Assembly (NCBI GenBank): GCA_017994815.1
Contig: JAGOJY010000035.1
Span: 1-44,029, forward strand
DNA: 44,029 nt
Source: Acidobacteriota bacterium
Lineage (GTDB): Bacteria; Acidobacteriota; Polarisedimenticolia; J045
Direction: 5' to 3'
Shown here: positions 10,149 through 17,723 of the stretch, piece by piece
How positions within the stretch are numbered: position 1 is the stretch's first letter
Layout: every line of letters starts with the position of its first letter
The notes under the pieces: model-generated
What the model was told of the DNA's origin: nothing
The model's input: the letters and a program-made list of their open reading frames with translations, nothing else
The model's database searches: none
Program-made: the position numbers and the translations under genes

Positions 10149-11785
10149 ACGGCACGGCGGCCGCGCCGGCGGACGCGGGCTGGCGCCGCACGTTCGCGCT
10201 CGTCGCGCTCGCGGCGCTTTGCCTCGCCCCGGGCACGCTCGGGCGCGAGCTGCTGCCGCCCGACGAACCGCGCTTCGCGCTCGTCGGCCGCGAGATGTAC
10301 GAGGACGGCGACGTCGTCGTGCTGCACCGCGGCGGACAGCTGTACACGGACAAGCCGCCGCTCCTGTTCTGGGGCCAGGCGCTCGTGTTCGCGGCGACCG
10401 GCGGCCCGTCGGAAACCGGCGCCCGCGTGCCGCCGCTGCTCGCGACGCTGCTGCTCGTGGGCGCGCTGCACCGCACCGCGCGGCGCTGGTGCGGCGAGCC
10501 GCTGGCCACGCGCGCGACGCTCGTGTTCACGTCGTTCTCGCTGGTGCTGCAGCGCGGGGCCTGGGTGGCGACCGACGCGCTGCTCGCGGCGACGGTGTTC
10601 GGCGCGATCTCGGCCACCGACCTCGCGCGCGGCGGAAAAGCGCGCTGGGAGATCGCCGCCGGGGCGCTGGCCGGGCTGGCGGTCCTGGCCAAGGGACCGG
10701 TCGCGCTGGTCTTCCTGGCGTTCGCCGGCCTCGCGGGGCGCTGGCCCGGGCACGGCGTGTTCTCGATCCGGCCGCTGCTGCGCCCGCGGGCGATCGCCGC
10801 GTTCCTCGCCGTGGCGCTGCCGTGGCCGGTGCTGCTGTCGCTGCGTTTGGGCGCGACGCAGCTGGCGCGCATCGTCTGGCACCAGAACGTCGAGCGCTAC
10901 GTGGACTCGTGGGACAACATCGAGCCGTGGTGGTACCTCGGGCCGACGCTTTTGGTCGGGATGCTCCCGTGGTCCTTGGCGCTCGCGGCCCTGTTCTGGC
11001 CGCGCGTGCGGCGCGCGCTGTTCGCCGACCCGCGCCCGCGTTGGATCGCGGCCTCGGCACTGGCCGCGCTGCTCTTCTTCTCCGTCCCGGCCTGCAAGCG
11101 CGGGGTCTACCTCCTGCCGCTCTACCCGCTCCTCGCCGTGCTCGTCGCCGGGCTGGCGCCCGAGGCGCTGCGGCGCGCCGGGGCCCGCCGCACCGTGGCG
11201 GGGCTGGCGGGAGCGCTCGGCGCCCTGGTCGCGATCGCCGGCGCGTCGGTCGCGAGCACGGGCTGGCCGCTCCCGCCCGGGATCCTCGCGATCCCCGGCG
11301 TGCAGGTCGCGTCCGCGGTGGGCCTGGCTTTGGTCGCGGGCGGGCTTGCGCTGCTCGGGCTCGGCGCGATTACGGGCTCCGCCCGCCTGTTTTTTTTCGC
11401 GCCGGTGAGCCTCGCGGCGGCGCTGGGGCTCCTGTTCCCACCGCTGCTGACGCCCGCCCTCGACCGCATCCAGGGCGCCCGCGCCTTCGCGCGGGTGATC
11501 GCCCCCCACGTGGCCCCGGGCGTCCCGGTCGGGCTAACCAAGACCCGCTGGGAAGTTGTTGCGTGGTACGCGGGTTTGCGCGGGCCGGTGCTCATGAAAC
11601 CCTCCGAGGTCCGCGCCTTCCTCTCCGGGCCGAACGACCGCGTGGTCGTCGGCGCGCTCGACGAGTTCGGCCCGCCCGGATCGTGGCCTGCCGGCACCCG
11701 CCTCGTGCACCGGCTGCGGATGGGTCGCGATGAGATGGGGGTCCTGCATTACCGTCCGGTTGACACCCGGGCGCCCGGTGCCTAG
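10145..11785 (+). CDS. Second GT39/ArnT-like membrane glycosyltransferase
   Basis: 546 residues, a paralogue of the preceding gene. It repeats the landmarks ELLPPDEPRFALVGREM, YTDKPPLLFWGQ, VLAKGPVALVFL and VPACKRGVYLLPLYPLLAV, with multiple membrane helices and a short C-terminal soluble region. The GTG start overlaps the previous stop codon (GTGA), giving translational coupling and suggesting that the two enzymes act in one pathway or as a pair. Likely role: transfer of a sugar from an undecaprenyl-phosphate carrier on the periplasmic face. Its stop codon is embedded in the presumed promoter of the next gene. Confidence 0.88.
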   Translation: MNGTAAAPADAGWRRTFALVALAALCLAPGTLGRELLPPDEPRFALVGREMYEDGDVVVLHRGGQLYTDKPPLLFWGQALVFAATGGPSETGARVPPLLATLLLVGALHRTARRWCGEPLATRATLVFTSFSLVLQRGAWVATDALLAATVFGAISATDLARGGKARWEIAAGALAGLAVLAKGPVALVFLAFAGLAGRWPGHGVFSIRPLLRPRAIAAFLAVALPWPVLLSLRLGATQLARIVWHQNVERYVDSWDNIEPWWYLGPTLLVGMLPWSLALAALFWPRVRRALFADPRPRWIAASALAALLFFSVPACKRGVYLLPLYPLLAVLVAGLAPEALRRAGARRTVAGLAGALGALVAIAGASVASTGWPLPPGILAIPGVQVASAVGLALVAGGLALLGLGAITGSARLFFFAPVSLAAALGLLFPPLLTPALDRIQGARAFARVIAPHVAPGVPVGLTKTRWEVVAWYAGLRGPVLMKPSEVRAFLSGPNDRVVVGALDEFGPPGSWPAGTRLVHRLRMGRDEMGVLHYRPVDTRAPGA

Positions 11786-11788
11786 TGT
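11760..11788 (+). promoter_or_regulatory. Probable promoter of the OmpW-like gene
   Basis: TTGACA (11760-11765) is separated by 17 nt from TAGTGT (11783-11788). It overlaps the 3' end of the glycosyltransferase gene and would give a leader of about 80 nt before the ATG at 11874. Confidence 0.45.
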
Positions 11789-11873
11789 CGCGTTGTTCGG
11801 GTTTTCCGGCGGCGCTCGTGGGCGGTGTGCGTGGGCGAGCCGGGACCCGCGAGGTCGAACGGAGGGAGTGGAT

Positions 11874-12542
11874 ATGCGCGCGGCCCTGATCGGCGTTTGC
11901 GTGGTCTGTGCCTGCCTCGTTGCCGCAACCCCCGCCATGGCGCAGGACGAGGCCCGGTGGTTCTTCGAGGTGTCGGCGATCGGCATCATCCCCATGGACG
12001 ACGACGGCGACGTGCTGTCGTTCAACAACGGATCGACCACGATCGACGCCGAGAGCGCGATCGTGCCCGAGCTGTCGTTGGGCTTCTCGATCAACGACCG
12101 GATGGACCTCGCGCTCGCGTTCGCGATGGCCAACATCGACCTGAACGCCAAGGGTCCGCGGCGGGGCTGGCTGGAGTTCGGCGACACCGACTTCTGGATG
12201 CTGCAGCTGATCCCGCGCTTCCGGCTGGCGTACATCGGCGACAGCGCCCTGAAGGGCGGCGTCATCATCGCGTACTCGGACTACGACAACGTCGACATTT
12301 CGCCGGCCGCGCACCGGATCCGCGGCGTGACCAGCGCGAGCTTCGACAGCGACGTCCTGGCCGGCGCCCTGCTGCGGTTCGACACGCCGATCGGCAAGGA
12401 CGGCTGGTACTTCGCCAGCGAAGTGCGCTACATGATGGGCGGGCCGGAACTCCAGGTCTTCCGCAACCGCCGGCCGGCGGCCGCCGGCACGATGGAGTTC
12501 GACCCGCTGGTCGTGGGGCTGACGCTCGGCTACCAGTACTGA
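11874..12542 (+). CDS. OmpW-like outer-membrane beta-barrel protein
   Basis: 222 residues. A signal peptide ends at about residue 24 (TPAMA before QDEARW). The mature part alternates polar and hydrophobic residues and ends in an aromatic residue (LTLGYQY), as beta-barrel porins do. The N-terminal strand pair (FFEVSAIGIIPMDDDGD, then IVPELSLGFSIND) is reminiscent of OmpW, an eight-stranded barrel for small hydrophobic molecules. Family placement is tentative; barrel nature is firmer. ATG 11874 follows GGAGGGAG at 5 nt. It has its own promoter and lies just before a two-component pair, which might regulate it. Confidence 0.68.
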   Translation: MRAALIGVCVVCACLVAATPAMAQDEARWFFEVSAIGIIPMDDDGDVLSFNNGSTTIDAESAIVPELSLGFSINDRMDLALAFAMANIDLNAKGPRRGWLEFGDTDFWMLQLIPRFRLAYIGDSALKGGVIIAYSDYDNVDISPAAHRIRGVTSASFDSDVLAGALLRFDTPIGKDGWYFASEVRYMMGGPELQVFRNRRPAAAGTMEFDPLVVGLTLGYQY

Positions 12543-12576
12543 CCTGGCCCCCGGGCCCGGGGCCCGCGGCTTGCGC

Positions 12577-12582
12577 TAGATT
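12577..12582 (+). promoter_or_regulatory. Putative leaderless -10 element of the histidine kinase gene
   Basis: TAGATT is followed by six bases, AGGCGG, and the GTG at 12589. A GC-rich imperfect hairpin lies upstream (about 12545-12563), possibly ending the OmpW-like transcript, but without a T-run. Confidence 0.4.
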
Positions 12583-12588
12583 AGGCGG

Positions 12589-13515
12589 GTGTCGAGGCGT
12601 CCGTCAGCGCGTCGTTCGCGGGTCGCGCCGCGCGACCCGCTGCAGGTGAACCTGCGCTGGCTCGTGCGCCTGCTCCTGCTCGTCATCATCCTGCCGCTCA
12701 CGGTCCTGACCGGCATCGGGACCGTCGTCCTCATCTACCAGGAGCGGGTCCCGAACCTCGTGCTCGGGATCCTGGTCGTCACGTTCGCCGCGATGGTGCT
12801 GGCGGGCGCGGGGCTGCTGGTGGTGCTGGCGGATCGCGGCGCGCGGCTGGCGCGGGTGCAGGAGACGTTCCTCTCGCACATGGGCCACGAGCTGCTCACC
12901 CCGCTCTCGGGAATCCAGCTGCACACGCAGATCCTCGGCGGTATCGAGCTGCCCGAGGAGGCCGCGGGGTCGGTCGCCGCGATCCAGAAGGAGAGCCGGC
13001 GCCTGCAGGACCTCGTGGAGCGGATCCTCGGCTGGCGGCAGATCCGCTCGCGGCGGCACCTCTACCGCCGCACGGTCACCACCGTCGAGGAGGTCGTCGC
13101 GCGCGTCCTGCAACGCATCCCCTCGGCCGACGCGCTGAAGGTCCGCGTCGTGCACCCGGAGGCGCGCTTCAAGGCTGATCCCGAGGCGCTGGCCGAGGCG
13201 GTGTTGAACCTGGTGAACAACGCGACGAAGTACGCCCCCGAGGGCGGGCCGATCGAGCTGGTCGCGCGCCGCTTCGGCCGGCGCATCATCTTCGCCGTGT
13301 ACGACCGCGGCCCCGGCCTGCCGCCGGTGCCGGTCGAGCGGCTGTTCGAGCCGTTCTCGCGCTGGATCGCGCGCGACGCGCCGGATCCGGGCGGCTCCGG
13401 GCTGGGGCTGGCCATCACGCGCCAGATCGCGCGCGACCACGGCGGCGAGCTGGCGGCGTCCGCGCGGCCCGGGCGCGGCAGCCGCTTCTACATCAGCCTG
13501 CCGGTGTCGGAGTAG
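12589..13515 (+). CDS. Sensor histidine kinase with two membrane helices and almost no periplasmic loop
   Basis: 308 residues. Two membrane helices (about 24-50 and 55-82) are joined by only a few polar residues, so the sensing surface is within or near the membrane. The DHp domain has HMGHELLTPLSGI with the phospho-acceptor His; the usual Arg after it is Leu. The ATPase domain has NLVNNATKYAPEGG, DRGPGLP and GGSGLGLAITRQIA. All kinase motifs are intact. The response-regulator gene starts 3 nt after the stop codon, making a cognate pair. A GTG start is used because TAGATT lies 6 nt before it and no in-frame alternative is better placed. Confidence 0.92.
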   Translation: MSRRPSARRSRVAPRDPLQVNLRWLVRLLLLVIILPLTVLTGIGTVVLIYQERVPNLVLGILVVTFAAMVLAGAGLLVVLADRGARLARVQETFLSHMGHELLTPLSGIQLHTQILGGIELPEEAAGSVAAIQKESRRLQDLVERILGWRQIRSRRHLYRRTVTTVEEVVARVLQRIPSADALKVRVVHPEARFKADPEALAEAVLNLVNNATKYAPEGGPIELVARRFGRRIIFAVYDRGPGLPPVPVERLFEPFSRWIARDAPDPGGSGLGLAITRQIARDHGGELAASARPGRGSRFYISLPVSE

Positions 13516-13518
13516 GGC

Positions 13519-14208
13519 ATGAGCGCGCACCTTCTGGTCGTGGAAGACGACGCGACGCTGCGCGAGGGGTTGCGGCGGGTGCTGGAGAAGGCCGGCTACC
13601 GCGTGGACACCGCGATCCGCGGCATGGACGCGCTGAAGCTCATCCGCGAGCAGACCTTCGACCTCGTGGTGCTCGACCTGATGCTGCCCGGCATCGACGG
13701 GACCTACGTCCTCGAGCAGGCGCGGCGCGAGGGTTTCACGGCGCCGGTGATCATCCTGTCGGCCCGCAGCTCGGTCGAGGACAAGATCCGCGGCCTGCGC
13801 ACCGGGGCCGACGACTACGTGACGAAGCCGTTCGACCTCGGCGAGCTGCTCGCGCGCATCGCGGTCCGGCTGCGCGCGAGCCGTCACAGCGAACTCCAGC
13901 GCTTCGGCGAGGCGGTGGTGGACCTCGCGGCGCGACAGGTGATCAAGGGCGGCAAGGACGTGCACCTCACCGCGAAGGAGTTCGACCTGCTCGCGTTCTT
14001 CCTCGCCAACCCCGGCCGCGCGCTCGGCCGCGGGCGGATCCTCGAGGAGGTCTGGGGCGCCGACTACAGCGGGACACGCCGCACCGTGGACAACTTCGTG
14101 CGCGCGCTCAGGATCAAGCTCGAGGACGACCCCGAGCGGCCGCGGCACTTCCTCACCATTCGGGCCCGCGGGTACCGCTTCGAGCCGAGCGGGCTGGAGG
14201 CCGACTGA
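13519..14208 (+). CDS. OmpR/PhoB-type response regulator
   Basis: 229 residues. The receiver domain (1-115) has VVEDD, phosphorylation site D53 in VVLDLMLPGIDG and the active-site Lys in TKPFD. A winged-helix DNA-binding domain (about 130-224) has LTAKEFDLLAFFLANPGRALGR and RTVDNFVRALRIKLEDDPERP and ends in GYRF. It is a transcription regulator paired with the kinase directly upstream. Targets are unknown; the neighbouring OmpW-like gene is a candidate by position only. It overlaps the next gene at TGATG. Confidence 0.95.
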   Translation: MSAHLLVVEDDATLREGLRRVLEKAGYRVDTAIRGMDALKLIREQTFDLVVLDLMLPGIDGTYVLEQARREGFTAPVIILSARSSVEDKIRGLRTGADDYVTKPFDLGELLARIAVRLRASRHSELQRFGEAVVDLAARQVIKGGKDVHLTAKEFDLLAFFLANPGRALGRGRILEEVWGADYSGTRRTVDNFVRALRIKLEDDPERPRHFLTIRARGYRFEPSGLEAD

Positions 14209-14513
14209 TGCACTACCTCCTGTTCTACGACGTGGTCCCGGACTACGCCGAGCGCCGCGCGCCGTTGCGCCGCGAGCACGTGGCGCTCGCGCGGGCCGCG
14301 CACGCGCGCGGCGAACTCGTCCTGGGCGGGGCGCTGGAGGATCCGCTCGACGGCGCCGTGCTGCTGTTCCAGGGCGACTCGCCCGCGGTGGCGGAGGCGT
14401 TCGCGGCGGCCGACCCGTACGTCCGCCACGGCCTGGTGACGCGCTGGCGGGTGCGCACGTGGACGACCGTCATCGGCGACATGGCGGCGGTGCGCCTGCC
14501 CGAAGGCACGTGA
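14208..14513 (+). CDS. YciI-family protein
   Basis: 101 residues, the common length for YciI-like ferredoxin-fold proteins. It begins MHYLLFYDVVPDY, has REHVALARAAHARGELVLGGALEDPLDGAVLLF with the conserved His and Asp positions, and then the DPYVRHGLV motif. Functions in this family are mostly unknown. The ATG overlaps the regulator's TGA (TGATG), so it is probably translated with the two-component system. The 25 nt that separate it from convergent yqgE hold no clear terminator. Confidence 0.85.
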   Translation: MHYLLFYDVVPDYAERRAPLRREHVALARAAHARGELVLGGALEDPLDGAVLLFQGDSPAVAEAFAAADPYVRHGLVTRWRVRTWTTVIGDMAAVRLPEGT

Positions 14514-14538
14514 GCCGGCGGTCCACCTGACCCGCTGA

Positions 14539-15126
14539 TTACGACGGGGGGCCGCCGGGGGGGACGAGCGTGATCGGGTCGATGCCGGCGGCGCGCAGCG
14601 CGCGGTCCCAGACGATGCGCGCGTCCTCGTCGAACACGAGCCGGTCGTCGTGGGGCAGCGGGACCCAGGCGCCGGACGCCAGCTCGGCCTCGAGCTGTCC
14701 CGGCCCCCACCCGGCGTACCCGGTGTAGCAGCGCAGGCGCGACGTGCCGCGCCGGGCCAGCGCTTCGAGCCCCTCGCGGGCCGTGACCAGGAACACGCCC
14801 GGGCAGATCAGGACCTCGTCCTCGCTCCCCTCGGGGAACACGGGGTCGTCCCCGTGCAGGACCAGGAGGTGGCGGTCGGTTTCGACCGGACCGCCGACCA
14901 TCACCCGCAGGTCCTCCGGGCCGTTGTAGGTGATGCCCTGGTTGCGGCACAGGTCCGACATCGTGAACGACCCGGTCCGGTTGATGATCAGGCCGAACGC
15001 CCCGTGCTCGTTGCTGCGCAGGAGCAGGACCACGCTGCGGCGGAAGTTCGGGTCCAGAAGCTGCGGCATGGCCACGATCAGGCCCGGCGCGAGCGAATCC
15101 GTCACCTGGGGTCGTTCGGCACCCAT
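14539..15126 (-). CDS. yqgE: YqgE/AlgH-family protein
   Basis: 195 residues (E. coli YqgE is 187). The N-terminus LAPGLIVAMPQLLDPNFRRSVVLL, GAFGLIINR, MVGGPVETDR, the FLVT segment and CYTGYAGWGPGQLEAEL are all family signatures. It is a conserved cytoplasmic protein, named for an effect on alginate expression, with unclear biochemistry. The start at ATG 15126 follows AGGAGA at 6 nt; TAAAAT (15151-15146) is a good -10. It is divergent from the secreted DsbA-like gene and convergent with the YciI gene. Confidence 0.93.
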   Translation of the reverse strand: MGAERPQVTDSLAPGLIVAMPQLLDPNFRRSVVLLLRSNEHGAFGLIINRTGSFTMSDLCRNQGITYNGPEDLRVMVGGPVETDRHLLVLHGDDPVFPEGSEDEVLICPGVFLVTAREGLEALARRGTSRLRCYTGYAGWGPGQLEAELASGAWVPLPHDDRLVFDEDARIVWDRALRAAGIDPITLVPPGGPPS

Positions 15127-15145
15127 GGAATCTCCTGGACCGGCG

Positions 15146-15151
15146 ATTTTA
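15146..15151 (-). promoter_or_regulatory. -10 element of yqgE
   Basis: TAAAAT on the minus strand (15151-15146), five of six matches, about 19 nt before the start codon and upstream of an AGGAGA ribosome site. No convincing -35. The 163-nt divergent spacer also holds a weak rightward TTGCCG (15193-15198)/18 nt/TAGGCT (15217-15222) pair for the next gene. Confidence 0.45.
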
Positions 15152-15289
15152 CCGGCCACCGGGGGGGCGGTCTCGCCGGGGGGGCGTTTTCCTTGCCGGA
15201 TCCCGGCACCGGAGAGTAGGCTACCGCGTCTGTCGACCGGCGGAACGGACTGGTGCCGCCCGGTCGAGTCACCCAAGGAGATTCAGCAG

Positions 15290-16483
15290 ATGAAGCTGCA
15301 TGCCGCGATTTGCGCCGCCGTGTTCGGCGCCGGCGTCCTGGCGGGTTCGATCGCGCCCGCGCAAGCAAGGAAGAAGACCCCGGAGGTCAAGGCCGCGCCC
15401 GCCGCGCAGCCGGCCCCGGCGACCGCGCCCAAGGCGGCGGCCGCAACCGACGACGTCGTCGCGCGCGTCGGCGGCCAGCCGATCACGCGCTGCGAGATGC
15501 TGGAAGCCGCGATCAAGCAGTCCTCGCGCGGCCCGTCGGACGAGTTCGAGAAGCTGTCCGCCGCGCTGGACCGGATGGTGGACGACAAGCTGCTGGAAGC
15601 CGCGGCCGCGCAGCAGAACCTGACGCTCGAGGCGTACCTCGAGCAGAACATCGAGAGCAAGGTCACGCAGCCGACCGAGGACCAGATCCAGAAATCGTAC
15701 GAAGAGAACAAGTCGCGGGCGGGCAACCGCACGTTGGAGCAGATCCGGCCGGCGCTGGTCAACCTCCTGCAGAACCAGCAGCGCCAGGACATGTACACCG
15801 CCCTGGTCGCCGACCTGCGGCAGAAGACGCCGGTCGAGATCAAGCTCGATGCGCCGCGCGCGCAGGTCTCGGTGGACGACGATCCGCAGCGCGGCAACCC
15901 GACCGCGCCGGTCACGATCATCGCCTTCTCGGACTACCAGTGCCCGTACTGCTCGCGGGCCGAGGCGACCGTGAACCAGGTCCGCGACCGCTACGGCGAC
16001 ATGGTCAAGGTCGTGTTTCGCGATTTCCCGCTCGACTTCCACCAGTTCGCGCAGAAGGCCGCCGAGGCGGCCGGCTGCGCCAAGGAACAGAACAAGTTCT
16101 GGGAGATGCACGACAAGCTGTTCGCCAACCAGCGCGAGCTGCAGCCGGAGAAGCTCGAGCAGTACGCCGGCGAGGTCGGGCTGGACCAGGCCGCGTTCAA
16201 GCAGTGCCTCGACAGCGGCAAGATGGCGGCCGAGGTCCAGGCCGACCTCAAGGCCGGCCAGGCCGTCGGCGTGAGCGGGACACCGGCCTTCTTCATCAAC
16301 GGCCGCATGCTCTCCGGCGCGCAGCCGGTCGAGCAGTTCGCCAAGGTGATCGACGAAGAGCTGAAACGCGCGGGGCTGACGCCGCCGCCGCCGAAGCCGG
16401 TCGCGACCACCCCGGCGCCCGCGGCCGCGGTCCCGGTCGCGGCCCCCGCGCCGGCGCCGGCGCCGGTCGCGCCGAAGCCCTAA
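15290..16483 (+). CDS. Secreted SurA-N-like / DsbA-like fusion protein
   Basis: 397 residues. Signal peptide (1-26, ending PAQA), an Ala/Pro-rich linker, a helical domain (about 55-190) that resembles the SurA/peptidyl-prolyl isomerase N-terminal chaperone domain (DDVVARVGGQPITRCEM, then MVDDKLLEAAAAQQNLT), and a DsbA-type thioredoxin domain (about 195-362). The redox site is CPYC at 218-221 and the cis-Pro loop is GTPAFFING. The tail is Pro/Ala-rich. It probably handles disulfides in periplasmic proteins, with the N-terminal domain holding the client; this is inference from the domains. AAGGAG lies 9 nt before ATG 15290. A strong terminator follows. Confidence 0.88.
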   Translation: MKLHAAICAAVFGAGVLAGSIAPAQARKKTPEVKAAPAAQPAPATAPKAAAATDDVVARVGGQPITRCEMLEAAIKQSSRGPSDEFEKLSAALDRMVDDKLLEAAAAQQNLTLEAYLEQNIESKVTQPTEDQIQKSYEENKSRAGNRTLEQIRPALVNLLQNQQRQDMYTALVADLRQKTPVEIKLDAPRAQVSVDDDPQRGNPTAPVTIIAFSDYQCPYCSRAEATVNQVRDRYGDMVKVVFRDFPLDFHQFAQKAAEAAGCAKEQNKFWEMHDKLFANQRELQPEKLEQYAGEVGLDQAAFKQCLDSGKMAAEVQADLKAGQAVGVSGTPAFFINGRMLSGAQPVEQFAKVIDEELKRAGLTPPPPKPVATTPAPAAAVPVAAPAPAPAPVAPKP

Positions 16484-16510
16484 CAGACCGCCAAGATTCG
16501 GTTTGCACCC

Positions 16511-16546
16511 CGGCCCCTCGCGCAGCGCGCGAGGGGCCGTTCTTTG
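16511..16546 (+). terminator. Intrinsic terminator after the DsbA-like gene
   Basis: A perfect 13-bp stem (16511-16523 with 16527-16539) around a 3-nt loop AGC is followed by TTCTTT. It separates this transcript from the pyruvate dehydrogenase operon. Confidence 0.85.
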
Positions 16547-16573
16547 TGCTAACCGTCTCCGTCAATGTAAGAT
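16544..16573 (+). promoter_or_regulatory. Possible promoter of the pyruvate dehydrogenase operon
   Basis: TAAGAT (16568-16573) follows TTGTGC (16544-16549) after 18 nt. The -35 match is weak. The leader to ATG 16632 would be about 50 nt. Confidence 0.35.
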
Positions 16574-16631
16574 GCGCGGTTCGTGCGCCCGGTTCCGCCG
16601 GTCGGGGGCGCGCGTAAAGGAAAGGTCTGCG

Positions 16632-17723
16632 ATGCCGCTGAATCCGGTCCGCGAGTACACGATCTCGCGCCTTTCGGTCCTCGACGAGCAGGGCAACGTC
16701 GACCCGGAGTTCGATCCGCGGCTCGACGACGCCCAGCTGCACCGCCTCTACCGGGGCATGGTCCACGGCCGCGAGGCCGACCAGCGGATGCTGCGGCTGC
16801 AGCGGCAGGGCCGCATGGGCACGTTCAGCCCGAGCAGCGGGCAGGAGGCGGCGTCCTGCGGGCCGGTCCTGGCCATGACCGAGCGGGACTGGCTCGTCCC
16901 GGCCTTCCGCGAGCTCGGCGGGCTCCTGATGCGCGGCGTCCCGTTCTCGCGCGTTTTGATGTTCTGGGGCGGCTACGAGGAAGGGAACGTCTTCCCGGGC
17001 GTCGAAAGGACCCTGCCGATCGCGGTCATCGTCGGCTCGCAGATCCCGCACGCCGCCGGCGCGGCGTACGCCCTGCAGTACGGCGGCGAGAAGAACGCCG
17101 CGGCGGTCTGTTTTTTCGGCGACGGCGCGACATCGCAGGGCGATTTCCTCGAGGGCGTGAACATGGCGGCGGTGTGGCAGGCGCCGGCCGTGTTCATCTG
17201 CCAGAACAACCAGTGGGCGATCTCGACCCCGCTGCGCCTGCAGACGCGCTGCGAGACGATCGCGCAGAAGGCGATCGCGTTCGGGATCCCCGGCGTGCAG
17301 GTGGACGGCAACGACGCGCTGGCGATGTACCGCGCGACGCGCGAGGCGCTCGACCGGGCCTACGCCGGCGAGGGGCCGACGCTGATCGAGGCGCTCACCT
17401 ACCGCGTGATGATGCACACGACCGCCGACGATCCGTCGAAGTACCGCCGCGAGGACGATGTCCGCGAGTGGGAGGCACGCGACCCGTTGATCCGCTTCCG
17501 CCGCTACCTCGAGGCCAAGGGGTTGTGGAACGAGGAGCAGGAGACCGCGCTGCGCGAGCAGATCAAGAACGAGATCGACGCCGCGGTGCGCGAGTACGAG
17601 TCGTTCGAAGGCTTCCGGCCGGAGGCCCCCTTCGACCACGTCTACGGCACGCGGCACGCCGAGATCGAGGTCGAGCGCGAGCAGTTCATGCGCGAGCTGC
17701 GCGGGGAGAAGGTCGATGCCTAA
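16632..17723 (+). CDS. pdhA: Pyruvate dehydrogenase E1 component, alpha subunit
   Basis: 363 residues. It binds thiamine diphosphate, with GDG at 163-165 and NN at 192-193 closing the classical motif (GDGATSQGDFLEG through QNNQWAIS). Together with the beta subunit it decarboxylates pyruvate and reductively acetylates the lipoyl group of E2. The RQGRMGTFSPSSGQEAA and EWEARDPLIRFRRYLEAKGLW segments match PdhA of Gram-positive-type pyruvate dehydrogenases better than branched-chain enzymes. ATG 16632 follows an AAAGG ribosome site at 6 nt. It overlaps pdhB by 8 nt. Confidence 0.93.
   Translation: MPLNPVREYTISRLSVLDEQGNVDPEFDPRLDDAQLHRLYRGMVHGREADQRMLRLQRQGRMGTFSPSSGQEAASCGPVLAMTERDWLVPAFRELGGLLMRGVPFSRVLMFWGGYEEGNVFPGVERTLPIAVIVGSQIPHAAGAAYALQYGGEKNAAAVCFFGDGATSQGDFLEGVNMAAVWQAPAVFICQNNQWAISTPLRLQTRCETIAQKAIAFGIPGVQVDGNDALAMYRATREALDRAYAGEGPTLIEALTYRVMMHTTADDPSKYRREDDVREWEARDPLIRFRRYLEAKGLWNEEQETALREQIKNEIDAAVREYESFEGFRPEAPFDHVYGTRHAEIEVEREQFMRELRGEKVDA

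Noticed and set aside
12545..12563. GC-rich self-complementary run after the OmpW-like gene
   Set aside because: Only C/G runs; such palindromes are common by chance here and no T-run follows.
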